Shown here: one piece after another, positions 6,888-12,499 of the stretch | How the letters are laid out: the number at the start of each line of letters is the position of its first letter | How positions within the stretch are numbered: the first letter of the stretch is position 1 | Source: Neptuniibacter sp. | GTDB lineage: Bacteria; Pseudomonadota; Gammaproteobacteria; Pseudomonadales; Balneatricaceae | DNA length: 12,499 nt | Assembly (NCBI GenBank): GCA_030149405.1 | Contig: JASBRM010000199.1 | Coordinates: 1-12,499, forward strand | Direction of reading: 5' to 3' | Translations under genes and position numbers: made by a program | The notes under the pieces: generated by a model | What the model was told of the DNA's origin: nothing | What the model saw: the letters and a program-made list of their open reading frames with translations, nothing else | The model's database searches: none

Positions 6888-8219
6888 TCATATGCCATAG
6901 GCTTTACGTAATAAAGACATTGGGTGTTCGGTATTAGTTCCGTCCCCCAAGGCGTGTTCAATGTGGTGACCGGCCATTGGACAATCACTGCCATGATGGT
7001 CGGCTTCAGCCCGCTTAACGGCACTGACCACTGGGCGGACAATCTTCATAGCTGAATCGAACGTCTCTTTCTTGATGGCATAGGTACCATCATGACCTGA
7101 GCAGCGTTCGATGACGGATACTTCAGTGTCCGGGATTAAGCTTAGGACTTGCTGTGTCTTACGCCCTACGTTTTGAACACGCTGGTGACAGGCTGTGTGG
7201 TAAGCAACTTTGCCTAGGGCAACGGGGAATTTGGTTTTTAATTTACCCGCTTTATGTCGGTGCATCAGGTATTCAAAGGGATCGAAGATGGCTTTACTGA
7301 CTTTTTGCACCGCTTCGTCTTCAGGGAACAGGAGAGGTAACTCCTGTTTAAACATCAATACGCATGAAGGTATCGGTGCGACAATATCCCAGCCATCCTC
7401 CACTAATTTAAGAAGTACTGGAATGTTAGCGTTTTTTGCTTGCTCAACCGCTTCCAGGTCACCCAGTTCCATTTTCGGCATTCCGCAACACTGCTCTTTT
7501 TGCGCCATGGTTACGGGTATGTCGTTATGTTCAAACACAGCAATCAGATCATCACCGATAATAGGTTCGTTACGGTTACCGTAGCAGGTTCCAAACACTG
7601 CTACTTTACCCTGCGTGGGGCCTGCAGCTTCGCCAATCGCGGTACGGCCAATCTTGTCGCTTTGACGTTTGCGCAGGGTATTGCTTTCAAACCGGGGCAG
7701 CTCTGCGTCTTCATGGATCTCGATAACATTCTCAATTAATTTACGGGTAGGTTTAAAGTTATTCACTCCGTTTACAACACTGGAAACAACCGGGAGGGAA
7801 GCTACTTTACCAACCGAGTCCGTACTGGTGAGAATCTGGTCACGTAATTTGGATTCTCCTTTACTGTGTTTGACTGCTTTTGCACGCAACATCAGATGAG
7901 GGAAATCGATCGCCCATTCATGGGGTGGCGTGTATGGACACTTAGTCATGTAGCAGAGATCACACAGATAGCATTGATCCACGACTTTCCAGTAATCCTG
8001 TTTAGCGACACCGTCGACTTCAAAGGTTTCAGATTCATCGACCAGATCAAACAGAGTAGGGAAGGATTCGCACAAACTGACACAACGACGACAGCCGTGA
8101 CAGTGATCAAAGACTCGTTCCAGCTCATTGAACAGTGAAGATTCGTCGTAGAAATCATCACTTTTCCAATCGATAGGATGGCGTGTGGGTGCTTCCAGAT
8201 TGCCTTCTTTCTTAGCCAT
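6888..8219 (-). CDS. GlpC-like iron-sulfur oxidoreductase (two [4Fe-4S], CCG-type domain)
   Basis: The 443-residue product resembles GlpC and heterodisulfide reductase-type electron carriers. The N-terminal part has two ferredoxin motifs: CHGCRRCVSLC (Cys40, 43, 46, 50) and CYLCDLCYMTKCP (Cys83, 86, 89, 94). A helical linker follows, then a CCG-like domain with Cys212 (GTCYGNRNEP), Cys244-Cys245 (QCCGMPKME) and Cys286 (PSCVLM). The second CCG repeat is altered: Cys344 (HTACHQRVQ) and a single Cys373 in ERCSGHDGTYA where the canonical repeat has CCG, with a further Cys413 in SDCPMAGHH. There is no membrane segment, so it should pass electrons in the cytoplasm, plausibly to the rubrerythrin made from the same transcript. 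AGGAG lies 7 bases before ATG 8219. It is often annotated as anaerobic glycerol-3-phosphate dehydrogenase subunit C, but glpA and glpB are absent here and that role is unlikely. Confidence 0.9.
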   Translation of the reverse strand: MAKKEGNLEAPTRHPIDWKSDDFYDESSLFNELERVFDHCHGCRRCVSLCESFPTLFDLVDESETFEVDGVAKQDYWKVVDQCYLCDLCYMTKCPYTPPHEWAIDFPHLMLRAKAVKHSKGESKLRDQILTSTDSVGKVASLPVVSSVVNGVNNFKPTRKLIENVIEIHEDAELPRFESNTLRKRQSDKIGRTAIGEAAGPTQGKVAVFGTCYGNRNEPIIGDDLIAVFEHNDIPVTMAQKEQCCGMPKMELGDLEAVEQAKNANIPVLLKLVEDGWDIVAPIPSCVLMFKQELPLLFPEDEAVQKVSKAIFDPFEYLMHRHKAGKLKTKFPVALGKVAYHTACHQRVQNVGRKTQQVLSLIPDTEVSVIERCSGHDGTYAIKKETFDSAMKIVRPVVSAVKRAEADHHGSDCPMAGHHIEHALGDGTNTEHPMSLLRKAYGI

Positions 8220-8248
8220 GACTGTTCTCCTAAACCAAAGCTTCAGAA

Positions 8249-8297
8249 CCCTTGCTCCCCAACATTAGGGCGTACAAAATTTGTTCGGGAGCAAGGG
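8249..8297 (-). repeat. Strong intercistronic stem between rubrerythrin and the GlpC-like gene
   Basis: CCCTTGCTCCC (8249-8259) is an exact reverse complement of GGGAGCAAGGG (8287-8297), an 11-bp GC-rich stem with a 27-base loop that contains the near-palindrome ACAAAATTTGT (8274-8284). It fills most of the 91-base gap. On the minus strand the stem is followed by TTCTGAAGC, with no T run, so it is more likely an mRNA 3'-end protector or partial attenuator that raises rubrerythrin over the downstream genes. Confidence 0.6.
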
Positions 8298-8310
8298 GTG
8301 GAGCAAAAGA

Positions 8311-8727
8311 TCAGTCCAGCTCATTCAGAGCTTTCTGATAGCGGTTTGCATGAGAACGCTCAGCCTTGGCCAGTGTCTCGAACCAGTCTGCTATCTCATC
8401 AAAGCCTTCATCACGGGCATCTTTAGCCATACCCGGATACATATCCGTGTATTCGTGAGTCTCACCCGCAACGGCAGATGCCAGATTGTCACTGGTAGCA
8501 CCAAATGGCATACCGGTTGCCGGATCACCTGTTTGTTCCAGATATTCCAGATGGCCATGAGCATGGCCGGTTTCACCTTCAGCGGTAGAGCGGAACAGCG
8601 CGGCTACATCTGGATAACCTTCCACATCGGCTTTGTTGGCAAAGTAGAGATAACGGCGATTGGCTTGCGATTCGCCAGCGAATGCATCCTTAAGATGCTG
8701 TTCTGTTTTACTGCCTTTAAGATCCAT
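8311..8727 (-). CDS. Rubrerythrin family diiron protein without rubredoxin domain
   Basis: Rubrerythrins reduce hydrogen peroxide at a non-haem diiron site in a four-helix bundle. ATG 8727 (138 residues, [20 protein letters not shown]) is chosen because GAGGTG at 8740-8735 lies 7 bases upstream; a GTG at 8742 overlaps that site. All expected ligands are visible: Glu19 ([10 protein letters not shown]), Glu52 and His55 ([10 protein letters not shown]), Glu89 and Glu92 (GETHEY), and Glu123 and His126 ([10 protein letters not shown]). The usual C-terminal rubredoxin domain with two CxxC motifs is missing; the protein stops at NELD. Electrons must therefore come from another protein, and the GlpC-like product encoded next is the obvious candidate. 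The gene is first in a run of four on the minus strand. Confidence 0.93.
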   Translation of the reverse strand: MDLKGSKTEQHLKDAFAGESQANRRYLYFANKADVEGYPDVAALFRSTAEGETGHAHGHLEYLEQTGDPATGMPFGATSDNLASAVAGETHEYTDMYPGMAKDARDEGFDEIADWFETLAKAERSHANRYQKALNELD

Positions 8728-8947
8728 GTCTGTACACCTCACTTTTGTTGTTTTATGGCGTCATAAGAACACTTAAAAGCTAGTTGAGGGGCAGCTGGGT
8801 TACTAAATTGAATCTGACTACTCGTTTGATAGGTAGAAACTATATGATCTTGTAGAGGCTTAATTTAGTGGGGGTTACCCTTATAGACAGTGAGTCAAAG
8901 ACAAGGTTAAATGTTGAAAGTTTTTCAGGATGCAGCACTTTTGGTAC

Positions 8948-8969
8948 TTAGTTGATTTCGGGCAACTAA
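8948..8969. promoter_or_regulatory. Inverted repeat TTAGTTG-N8-CAACTAA, possible operator
   Basis: TTAGTTG (8948-8954) and CAACTAA (8963-8969) are exact reverse complements around ATTTCGGG. The copy lies about 40 bases upstream of the TATAAT box of the cyclase gene, a position suited to an activator or repressor dimer. No factor can be named. Confidence 0.35.
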
Positions 8970-9005
8970 AGCACAGGTCCTGCTCCTCATTCTGAAAACC
9001 AGATC

Positions 9006-9011
9006 TATAAT
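9006..9011 (+). promoter_or_regulatory. Consensus -10 box TATAAT for the diguanylate cyclase gene
   Basis: TATAAT matches the sigma-70 -10 consensus exactly and would start transcription near 9018, about 29 bases before the ATG. The region 17 bases upstream (CTCCTC) is a poor -35, so an activator or a stationary-phase sigma factor may be needed. Confidence 0.45.
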
Positions 9012-9046
9012 AAAAAAACTATGTTGCTTGCCGCTCAGAAGTAGTG

Positions 9047-10333
9047 ATGAATTTCCTGGAAATTTTAAACCAGCAGCCATACGGAATTGCAGAACTGAGT
9101 GCTGACGAAGGACGTTATCTCTTTTTTAATAAAAAAGAGCAGCAGATCAGAAATCTATCAGACAGTGAAATGAACACTGTTTCTTTGTTTGATCTATTCC
9201 CGCCAGATGAAGCCGATCAACTCAGAGCAATCTTCACACAATGCCTGGCTGCATCTGAAGGTCAGGAGTTCTCATTCAAGTATCAAGCAGATGATCATGC
9301 TTATCAGATGCTTCTGAGCAGAAGCAGCAACAACACTATTCTCACCACCCTGACTGATATTTCACCTCTTCAGGGTCTAGAAAAGCGCTACCAACAAGAT
9401 CAGGCAACCATCAAGTGTCTGAACGATGCGGTTATTGGTGCCAACATTGGTTGTTGGGACTTCTATCCTCAGGAAGGCAAGATCATAGCCAATAAAACCT
9501 GGGTGACTCAGAAGAAATACCGAGACGAAGATTTCAGGGTGAATGATCAGATTTTCTCTGAGGTGATCGACGGTCTTGAGCGTTGGAGTACCATTGTGCA
9601 TCCGGATGATCTGGAACCGACCTTCGAAATTATTGATCAACACCTAAGGGGTGAAACTGAAGTCTACGATGCCAAGTTCAGAATGAAGTTTGGTGATGGT
9701 GAGTGGCACTGGATTCATGACGTAGGCCGGGTATTTCTGAGGGATGAGCAGGGCAATGCCATTCGAATGAATGGGGTGCACATTGATATCACTGAAGCTC
9801 AGAAACTGGAAGAAAAAGTAGAAAAACTCGCTGTTACAGATTCCCTAACAGGGTTAATGAACCGACGAAACTTCAACTACCTGTTTGATGCGGTATATGA
9901 GCGTGCCAAGCGACAGAGAACTTTTTTCTGTTTGCTGCTGATCGATGTGGATCACTTCAAAGCTTATAACGATACTTATGGTCACGTTAAAGGCGACAAA
10001 GTACTGCAGAAAATCAGTAAGGCATTAAAAAAGAATATTCGGCACGGTGAAGACTACTGTTTCCGTGTCGGCGGGGAAGAGTTTGCAGTGATCTTTACTG
10101 AGGGAGAAAAAGAGGCTGCAGAGGCCCTCTCGAAGCGCATCAAGGATGAGGTGGAAAGCCTGAAAATCCCCCATGAAAACAATACCGCTGCCGATGTGGT
10201 TACGGTATCTATGGGGTTATGCTGCACTAATGATATGTTCGATAGCGATCAACTTACAACAATTTATAAACACTCCGATAAATTGCTCTACAAGGCTAAA
10301 GAGGCAGGGCGTAACGCTTTGTTTGTAGAATAA
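9047..10333 (+). CDS. PAS-domain diguanylate cyclase (GGEEF)
   Basis: The protein makes cyclic di-GMP from two GTP. I use ATG 9047 (428 residues) rather than GTG 9044, with AGAAG at 9037-9041 as a weak binding site. Residues about 5-110 look like a PAS-type sensor fold. A second PAS covers about 125-255 and ends with a PAC motif (GEWHWIHDVGRVF, MNGVHIDITEAQ). A short coiled coil (LEEKVEKL) leads into the GGDEF domain, which starts at TDSLTGLMNRR; LLLIDVDHFKAYNDTYGH carries the metal and GTP contacts. The active-site loop is GGEEF at 342-346, so the enzyme should be active. The inhibitory RxxD site is degenerate: His333-Gly-Glu-Asp336 stands where Arg is expected, with Arg332 one place early. 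No membrane segment is seen, so it senses a cytoplasmic signal. Confidence 0.95.
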   Translation: MNFLEILNQQPYGIAELSADEGRYLFFNKKEQQIRNLSDSEMNTVSLFDLFPPDEADQLRAIFTQCLAASEGQEFSFKYQADDHAYQMLLSRSSNNTILTTLTDISPLQGLEKRYQQDQATIKCLNDAVIGANIGCWDFYPQEGKIIANKTWVTQKKYRDEDFRVNDQIFSEVIDGLERWSTIVHPDDLEPTFEIIDQHLRGETEVYDAKFRMKFGDGEWHWIHDVGRVFLRDEQGNAIRMNGVHIDITEAQKLEEKVEKLAVTDSLTGLMNRRNFNYLFDAVYERAKRQRTFFCLLLIDVDHFKAYNDTYGHVKGDKVLQKISKALKKNIRHGEDYCFRVGGEEFAVIFTEGEKEAAEALSKRIKDEVESLKIPHENNTAADVVTVSMGLCCTNDMFDSDQLTTIYKHSDKLLYKAKEAGRNALFVE

Positions 10334-10342
10334 GTATTGCAG

Positions 10343-10364
10343 GGGAAATTTATTAAATATTCCC
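10343..10364. terminator. Weak hairpin between convergent cyclase and membrane-protein genes
   Basis: GGGAAATT and AATATTCCC can pair with one bulged A around a short A/T loop, 9 bases after the cyclase stop. No clear T run follows on either strand, so this is a tentative terminator only. Confidence 0.25.
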
Positions 10365-10397
10365 AGTCACACCCTATATCAATATGGCTATTTTCAA

Positions 10398-10679
10398 TCA
10401 GCTTCGATTGCCCCACATCTTAGATACCGCACGATCAGTACCTAATGTGCTGACGATTACGCAGGTTAGCCCTACTGCTAAAAATACCAAACCCGGTAAG
10501 ATTGCCCCGGCTTGGGCATAGACATAACCAGCGCCAAAAACGGCAGTGGAAAGAAACAAAAATAACGCACCGACTACCTTCAGAATTGTGCGGTGAGATT
10601 GTTTATATGCGTAAGGACCATCACCTGATTCAAAAATATTCAGAATTGGAGCAAACAGTTTTCTTAACGTGGTTTTCAC
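10398..10679 (-). CDS. Small two-helix membrane protein, function unknown
   Basis: I do not recognise this 93-residue protein. It starts at GTG 10679, with GAGGT 6 bases upstream; no in-frame ATG fits. The N-terminus is basic (MKTTLRKLFAPILNIF), then ESGDGPYAYKQSHR. Two hydrophobic segments follow: about residues 32-56 (TILKVVGALFLFLS through GAGYVYAQ) and about 58-79 (GAILPGLVFLAVGLTCVIVS). It ends with a basic and polar tail (DRAVSKMWGNRS). The topology suggests both termini in the cytoplasm. It lies 54 bases after the NADAR gene on the same strand with no terminator between, so co-transcription is possible but not shown. Confidence 0.68.
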   Translation of the reverse strand: MKTTLRKLFAPILNIFESGDGPYAYKQSHRTILKVVGALFLFLSTAVFGAGYVYAQAGAILPGLVFLAVGLTCVIVSTLGTDRAVSKMWGNRS

Positions 10680-10733
10680 CTTACTACCTCAAAATTGTGA
10701 GTATTACAGCGCTGAATCGAACAGCATAACTCA

Positions 10734-11198
10734 TTATTCCTGTTCGTCCCTTAGTTTTTCCCGGATATCCATCAGCATTTTACCAAAAGCATTATCGCCT
10801 CTCTGGTCGCGGCCAAGACCCCAGAAATAGTCGTAAAGACTGACCTCAGTAATTTCAATATCACCCGTATCCAGCAGCATTTTTGCGACTTCCGGGTAGG
10901 TGCGGCATTTAATGTAGGTGCCCCGGGTCATGACTGTCAGCTTAACTTTATTCCAGTCTTTACGTTTTTTGTGCCATCGGCTTTTACCCAGCTTTTCTGC
11001 ATCCGCAGCCAGAGGGGCGTTACGAATTTTCTCCGCGTATTTTTCATCGCCATATTTCATGGCGTTGTAATAGTGCTCGACGGAAGGCCACTCATAGCCA
11101 TCCAGTTCAAAAGCAAACGGGGAGTATGAGGACAGAGGATTTTCCGGGTCATTGCGTCTAAGCGTCAGACGCGGCTTTTCATTATGGCTAAAAATCAT
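10734..11198 (-). CDS. NADAR family (YbiA/DUF1768) N-glycosidase
   Basis: NADAR proteins cleave N-glycosidic bonds. YbiA-type members act on early riboflavin-pathway intermediates, and others have been reported to remove ADP-ribose from guanine bases, so the substrate here is open. The 154-residue product has the family hallmarks: SSYSPFAFELDG, WPSVEHYYNAMKY with Glu41 and His42 near the active site, a KLGKSRWHKKRKDW basic segment, YIKCRTYPEVAKMLLDTGD, and DYFWGLGRDQRGDN with AFGKMLMDIR at about 123-146. No signal peptide or membrane segment is present. The start ATG 11198 has only a weak binding site (AGTGGA about 2 bases upstream). No partner ADP-ribosyltransferase is seen next to it. Confidence 0.9.
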   Translation of the reverse strand: MIFSHNEKPRLTLRRNDPENPLSSYSPFAFELDGYEWPSVEHYYNAMKYGDEKYAEKIRNAPLAADAEKLGKSRWHKKRKDWNKVKLTVMTRGTYIKCRTYPEVAKMLLDTGDIEITEVSLYDYFWGLGRDQRGDNAFGKMLMDIREKLRDEQE

Positions 11199-11236
11199 AT
11201 TCCACTTTCAATTCATTACAGACCGAGGATCTCTAG

Positions 11237-11242
11237 AGTATA
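11237..11242 (-). promoter_or_regulatory. Possible -10 box (TATACT) for the NADAR gene
   Basis: On the minus strand TATACT lies 38 bases before the NADAR start codon and differs from the consensus at one base. No good -35 is found at 16-18 bases. Tentative. Confidence 0.3.
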
Positions 11243-11367
11243 TAGATTTTTTGCTCCCATCGTTGGATCTGTTAAGAAACGACTGAGCTTAATGGCAGTG
11301 GGAGAAACATTGAGATCTATACAAACCCGCCCTACGTAAAGTGAACTAATACCAAAGTGGTTAATTA

Positions 11368-11395
11368 TTGAGCAGAAAGCTTCATTTAATCTAAT
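11368..11395 (+). promoter_or_regulatory. Possible promoter for the 103-residue protein gene
   Basis: TTGAGC (11368-11373) and TCTAAT (11390-11395) are separated by 16 bases and match 4 of 6 and 5 of 6 sigma-70 consensus bases. Transcription would begin near 11402, leaving a leader of about 60 bases. Prediction by eye only. Confidence 0.33.
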
Positions 11396-11464
11396 GGCCG
11401 TTTGTAAGAACCTAAGTATGGGGAAAATGAAATAACAGGATGGAGCCTAACAAAGGTATTTATC

Positions 11465-11776
11465 ATGTTGGAAAAAAGTAACAGACTCGTCGAAGAAAAC
11501 CGTGAATTTGCAGATACATCCGGTATCAGTCAGAACAATTCAGCCGCAGGTTTTGTTCCCGCTTTCAAAAACAGTGAAAGTGGTGAAGTTGAGATTTCCC
11601 GTTTCTGTGATGGCCGCCTGGCGCCGTTCCACATGATTGATGGTCTACCTGAGCACTGGATTGCTGAATGGGATCATCAGGGCAGGGCAGTAGAGATTAA
11701 AAGTACCGTAATTTCCGGCTTTGTCCGCCTGGGAGAATTCTTTACCCGACAGGAAGCAGCAGACACTGTTGCTTGA
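11465..11776 (+). CDS. Conserved-looking hypothetical protein, 103 residues
   Basis: I cannot assign a function. ATG 11465 is preceded by AAAGG (11452-11456) with an 8-base spacer, so it is very likely translated. The protein is soluble and slightly acidic. It begins with a charged helix (LEKSNRLVEENREFADT), then SGISQNNSAAGFVPAFKNSESGEVEISRF, and a compact segment DGRLAPFHMIDGLPEHW, followed by VEIKSTVISGFVRLGEFFTRQEAAD. The pattern of a GFxPAF motif followed by xxSRFxDGRxAPxHxxDGLP resembles small uncharacterised proteins of gammaproteobacteria, as far as I remember. The stop codon TGA lies inside a perfect 14-bp inverted repeat. It stands alone between a minus-strand gene on each side. Confidence 0.72.
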   Translation: MLEKSNRLVEENREFADTSGISQNNSAAGFVPAFKNSESGEVEISRFCDGRLAPFHMIDGLPEHWIAEWDHQGRAVEIKSTVISGFVRLGEFFTRQEAADTVA

Positions 11777-11804
11777 GTATTAAAAGTACGTTTAATACTC
11801 AAGC
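11771..11804. repeat. Perfect 14-bp inverted repeat overlapping the stop codon
   Basis: GCTTGAGTATTAAA (11771-11784) is the exact reverse complement of TTTAATACTCAAGC (11791-11804), with a 6-base loop. The stop codon at 11774-11776 lies in the left arm. No T run follows on either strand, so it is not a classical terminator, though it separates two convergent genes and may protect both 3' ends. Confidence 0.7.
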
Positions 11805-11827
11805 TGCCGAGCAATATGGCTGACGCA

Positions 11828-11863
11828 ATTGGTACTGCAGGCACCAATAGATATCTATTTTTT
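11828..11863. terminator. Possible terminator region with two short inverted repeats
   Basis: ATTGGT (11828-11833) pairs with ACCAAT (11843-11848) around a 9-base loop containing CTGCAG. It overlaps the 14-base palindrome AATAGATATCTATT (11846-11859), which runs into TTTTTT (11858-11863) on the plus strand. This could end plus-strand transcripts that pass the 14-bp repeat upstream. Tentative. Confidence 0.3.
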
Positions 11864-11864
11864 G

Positions 11865-12499
11865 TTACTTACAAACACTCGTTTTCACGTAATTGATATC
11901 GACACCCGCCACCGGGTTGGAACCTTCGTGGGCTGAGTTGATGATGTCCTGAATGTGTTTAGAGAACGAGAGGGTAATGTTTTTTCTCACACTCTTTTCC
12001 TTCAGGTAATTTGCAGCATCTTTGCTGATGCGTTCCTTAACCAGCTCATTCACCTCTTTATCCACGGTTTTTTCATGTTTCTTACTGCTGGATTTGATTA
12101 CTTTTTTAATCCGGGGATTGGGTGAATTCTTGCTGATCAAAGCAGGCTTAGGAGAATTGATCTGAAGGTAGCCCGGTTTATTCTCGACAACCCGGATACA
12201 CCAGTCCCAGTTTTCCGGAACCTTGATCCCAAAGCTGAATTCATAATCCCACTCATATAAGCGCTGCACATGATCTTTAACCACCTTGCCCAATTTCTTA
12301 TCGTAGAAATACATATACTGATTAGAAACCCGGGCAAAAATAAACTCCGTCACACCGGATAAGGTAGACTTTTTAACCTTGATCTCTCGCAAAGCTTTCT
12401 CGTGTTCAGCAACCTGTTCAGCTTCAGTGAGTTTCTGGGTGAGGTGCACATAACCGTAGGTGGAGGCACCCACAAGACCCAGAAGCACAATAATCAGGA
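11865..12499 (-). CDS. Membrane-anchored protein resembling DUF4230, 5' end outside window
   Basis: The frame runs from TAA at 11867-11865 to the right edge and stays open, so the start is not visible; GTG 12488 is only an internal valine codon within the hydrophobic segment (LIIVLLGLVGASTYGYV). At least 211 residues are seen. The layout is one N-terminal membrane helix, a charged coil (LTEAEQVAEHEKALREIK), a beta-rich domain with SGVTEFIFARV, YEWDYEFSFGIKVPENWDW and YLQINSPKPALI, and a Lys-rich helical tail (KKVIKSSSKKHEKTVDKEV). This order of membrane anchor, then a beta domain ending in a Pro-rich strand, resembles DUF4230 proteins, whose function is unknown. The domain most likely lies in the periplasm. 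The family assignment is moderate to low. Confidence 0.7.
   Translation of the reverse strand, partial: LIIVLLGLVGASTYGYVHLTQKLTEAEQVAEHEKALREIKVKKSTLSGVTEFIFARVSNQYMYFYDKKLGKVVKDHVQRLYEWDYEFSFGIKVPENWDWCIRVVENKPGYLQINSPKPALISKNSPNPRIKKVIKSSSKKHEKTVDKEVNELVKERISKDAANYLKEKSVRKNITLSFSKHIQDIINSAHEGSNPVAGVDINYVKTSVCK

Larger units (their letters stand above)
8728..9046. other. Non-coding stretch between divergent rubrerythrin and diguanylate cyclase genes
   Basis: No supported gene lies here. It should hold the promoters of both flanking units. The rubrerythrin-side promoter is not clear to me. Recognisable elements are an inverted repeat at 8948-8969 and a -10 box at 9006-9011, listed separately, plus a seven-codon frame at 9021-9044 that overlaps the start of the cyclase gene. 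Confidence 0.6.

Noticed and set aside
6877..6891. ATG 6891 as the start of the DUF3501 protein
   Set aside because: The AGGA in its second and third codons is the ribosome binding site for ATG 6876, which matches the usual N-terminus better.
7210..8138. Several plus-strand frames of 76-124 codons opposite the GlpC-like gene
   Set aside because: They are antisense shadows of a gene with clear cysteine motifs and lack binding sites or recognisable products.
6888..8219. Reading the Fe-S protein as GlpC of an anaerobic glycerol-3-phosphate dehydrogenase
   Set aside because: No glpA or glpB is present, and the neighbours are rubrerythrin and DUF3501, which fit a different role.
8281..8766. Plus-strand frame of 161 codons opposite rubrerythrin
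   Set aside because: It is antisense to a complete rubrerythrin with all metal ligands; the translated product is Cys- and aromatic-rich without a domain.
8911..8955. Fourteen-codon frame (MLKVFQDAALLVLS) in the gap before the cyclase gene
   Set aside because: The ribosome binding site spacing is short, the peptide has no family signature, and no structure supports a leader peptide role.
11220..11340. Imperfect mirror between GTATATAGAT near 11238 and GATCTATAC near 11315
   Set aside because: The pairing is broken by mismatches and unequal spacing, so it does not support a structured element or an attachment site.

Overview
The window reads as chromosomal DNA of a marine-type gammaproteobacterium, possibly an Oceanospirillales-like lineage. 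That placement is inference from protein style (YbaK, Tag, MocR, CcoG, DUF3820, PqqA) and a GC content that looks mid-range by eye. Genes are densely packed. I see no tRNA, rRNA, CRISPR array, insertion sequence or prophage.

Left part (1-2544, all +): the 3' end of a DUF3820 gene; a coupled pair of secreted proteins (SYLF/YSC84-type and a CigR/RcnB-like acidic protein) closed by a good intrinsic terminator; then ybaK (Cys-tRNA(Pro) deacylase) and tag (3-methyladenine DNA glycosylase I), 15 bases apart. Middle-left (2549-6048): a MocR-type regulator (-) diverges from ccoG (+), the membrane iron-sulfur protein used in cbb3 oxidase assembly. The 97-base gap between them carries two exact CTGTTCCT repeats 30 bases apart. 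ccoG converges on a SAM-dependent methyltransferase (-).

Centre (6146-8727, all -): the most interesting unit. In transcription order it holds a rubredoxin-less rubrerythrin, a GlpC-like protein with two [4Fe-4S] motifs and CCG-type cysteines, a DUF3501 protein, and a 23-codon pqqA gene that standard gene calling would miss. pqqA encodes the precursor peptide of pyrroloquinoline quinone. It has its own ribosome binding site, is followed directly by a terminator, and has no pqqB, C, D or E beside it. Strong inverted repeats lie between rubrerythrin and the GlpC-like gene and between DUF3501 and pqqA. Gene content suggests a peroxide/redox stress module with a PQQ precursor gene attached; how the parts work together is inference.

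Right part (8728-12499): a roughly 320-base non-coding stretch; a PAS-GGDEF diguanylate cyclase (+); a small two-helix membrane protein and a NADAR/YbiA-family N-glycosidase (both -); an unrecognised 103-residue protein (+) whose stop codon lies inside a perfect 14-bp inverted repeat; and a membrane-anchored protein (-), resembling DUF4230, that runs off the right edge.
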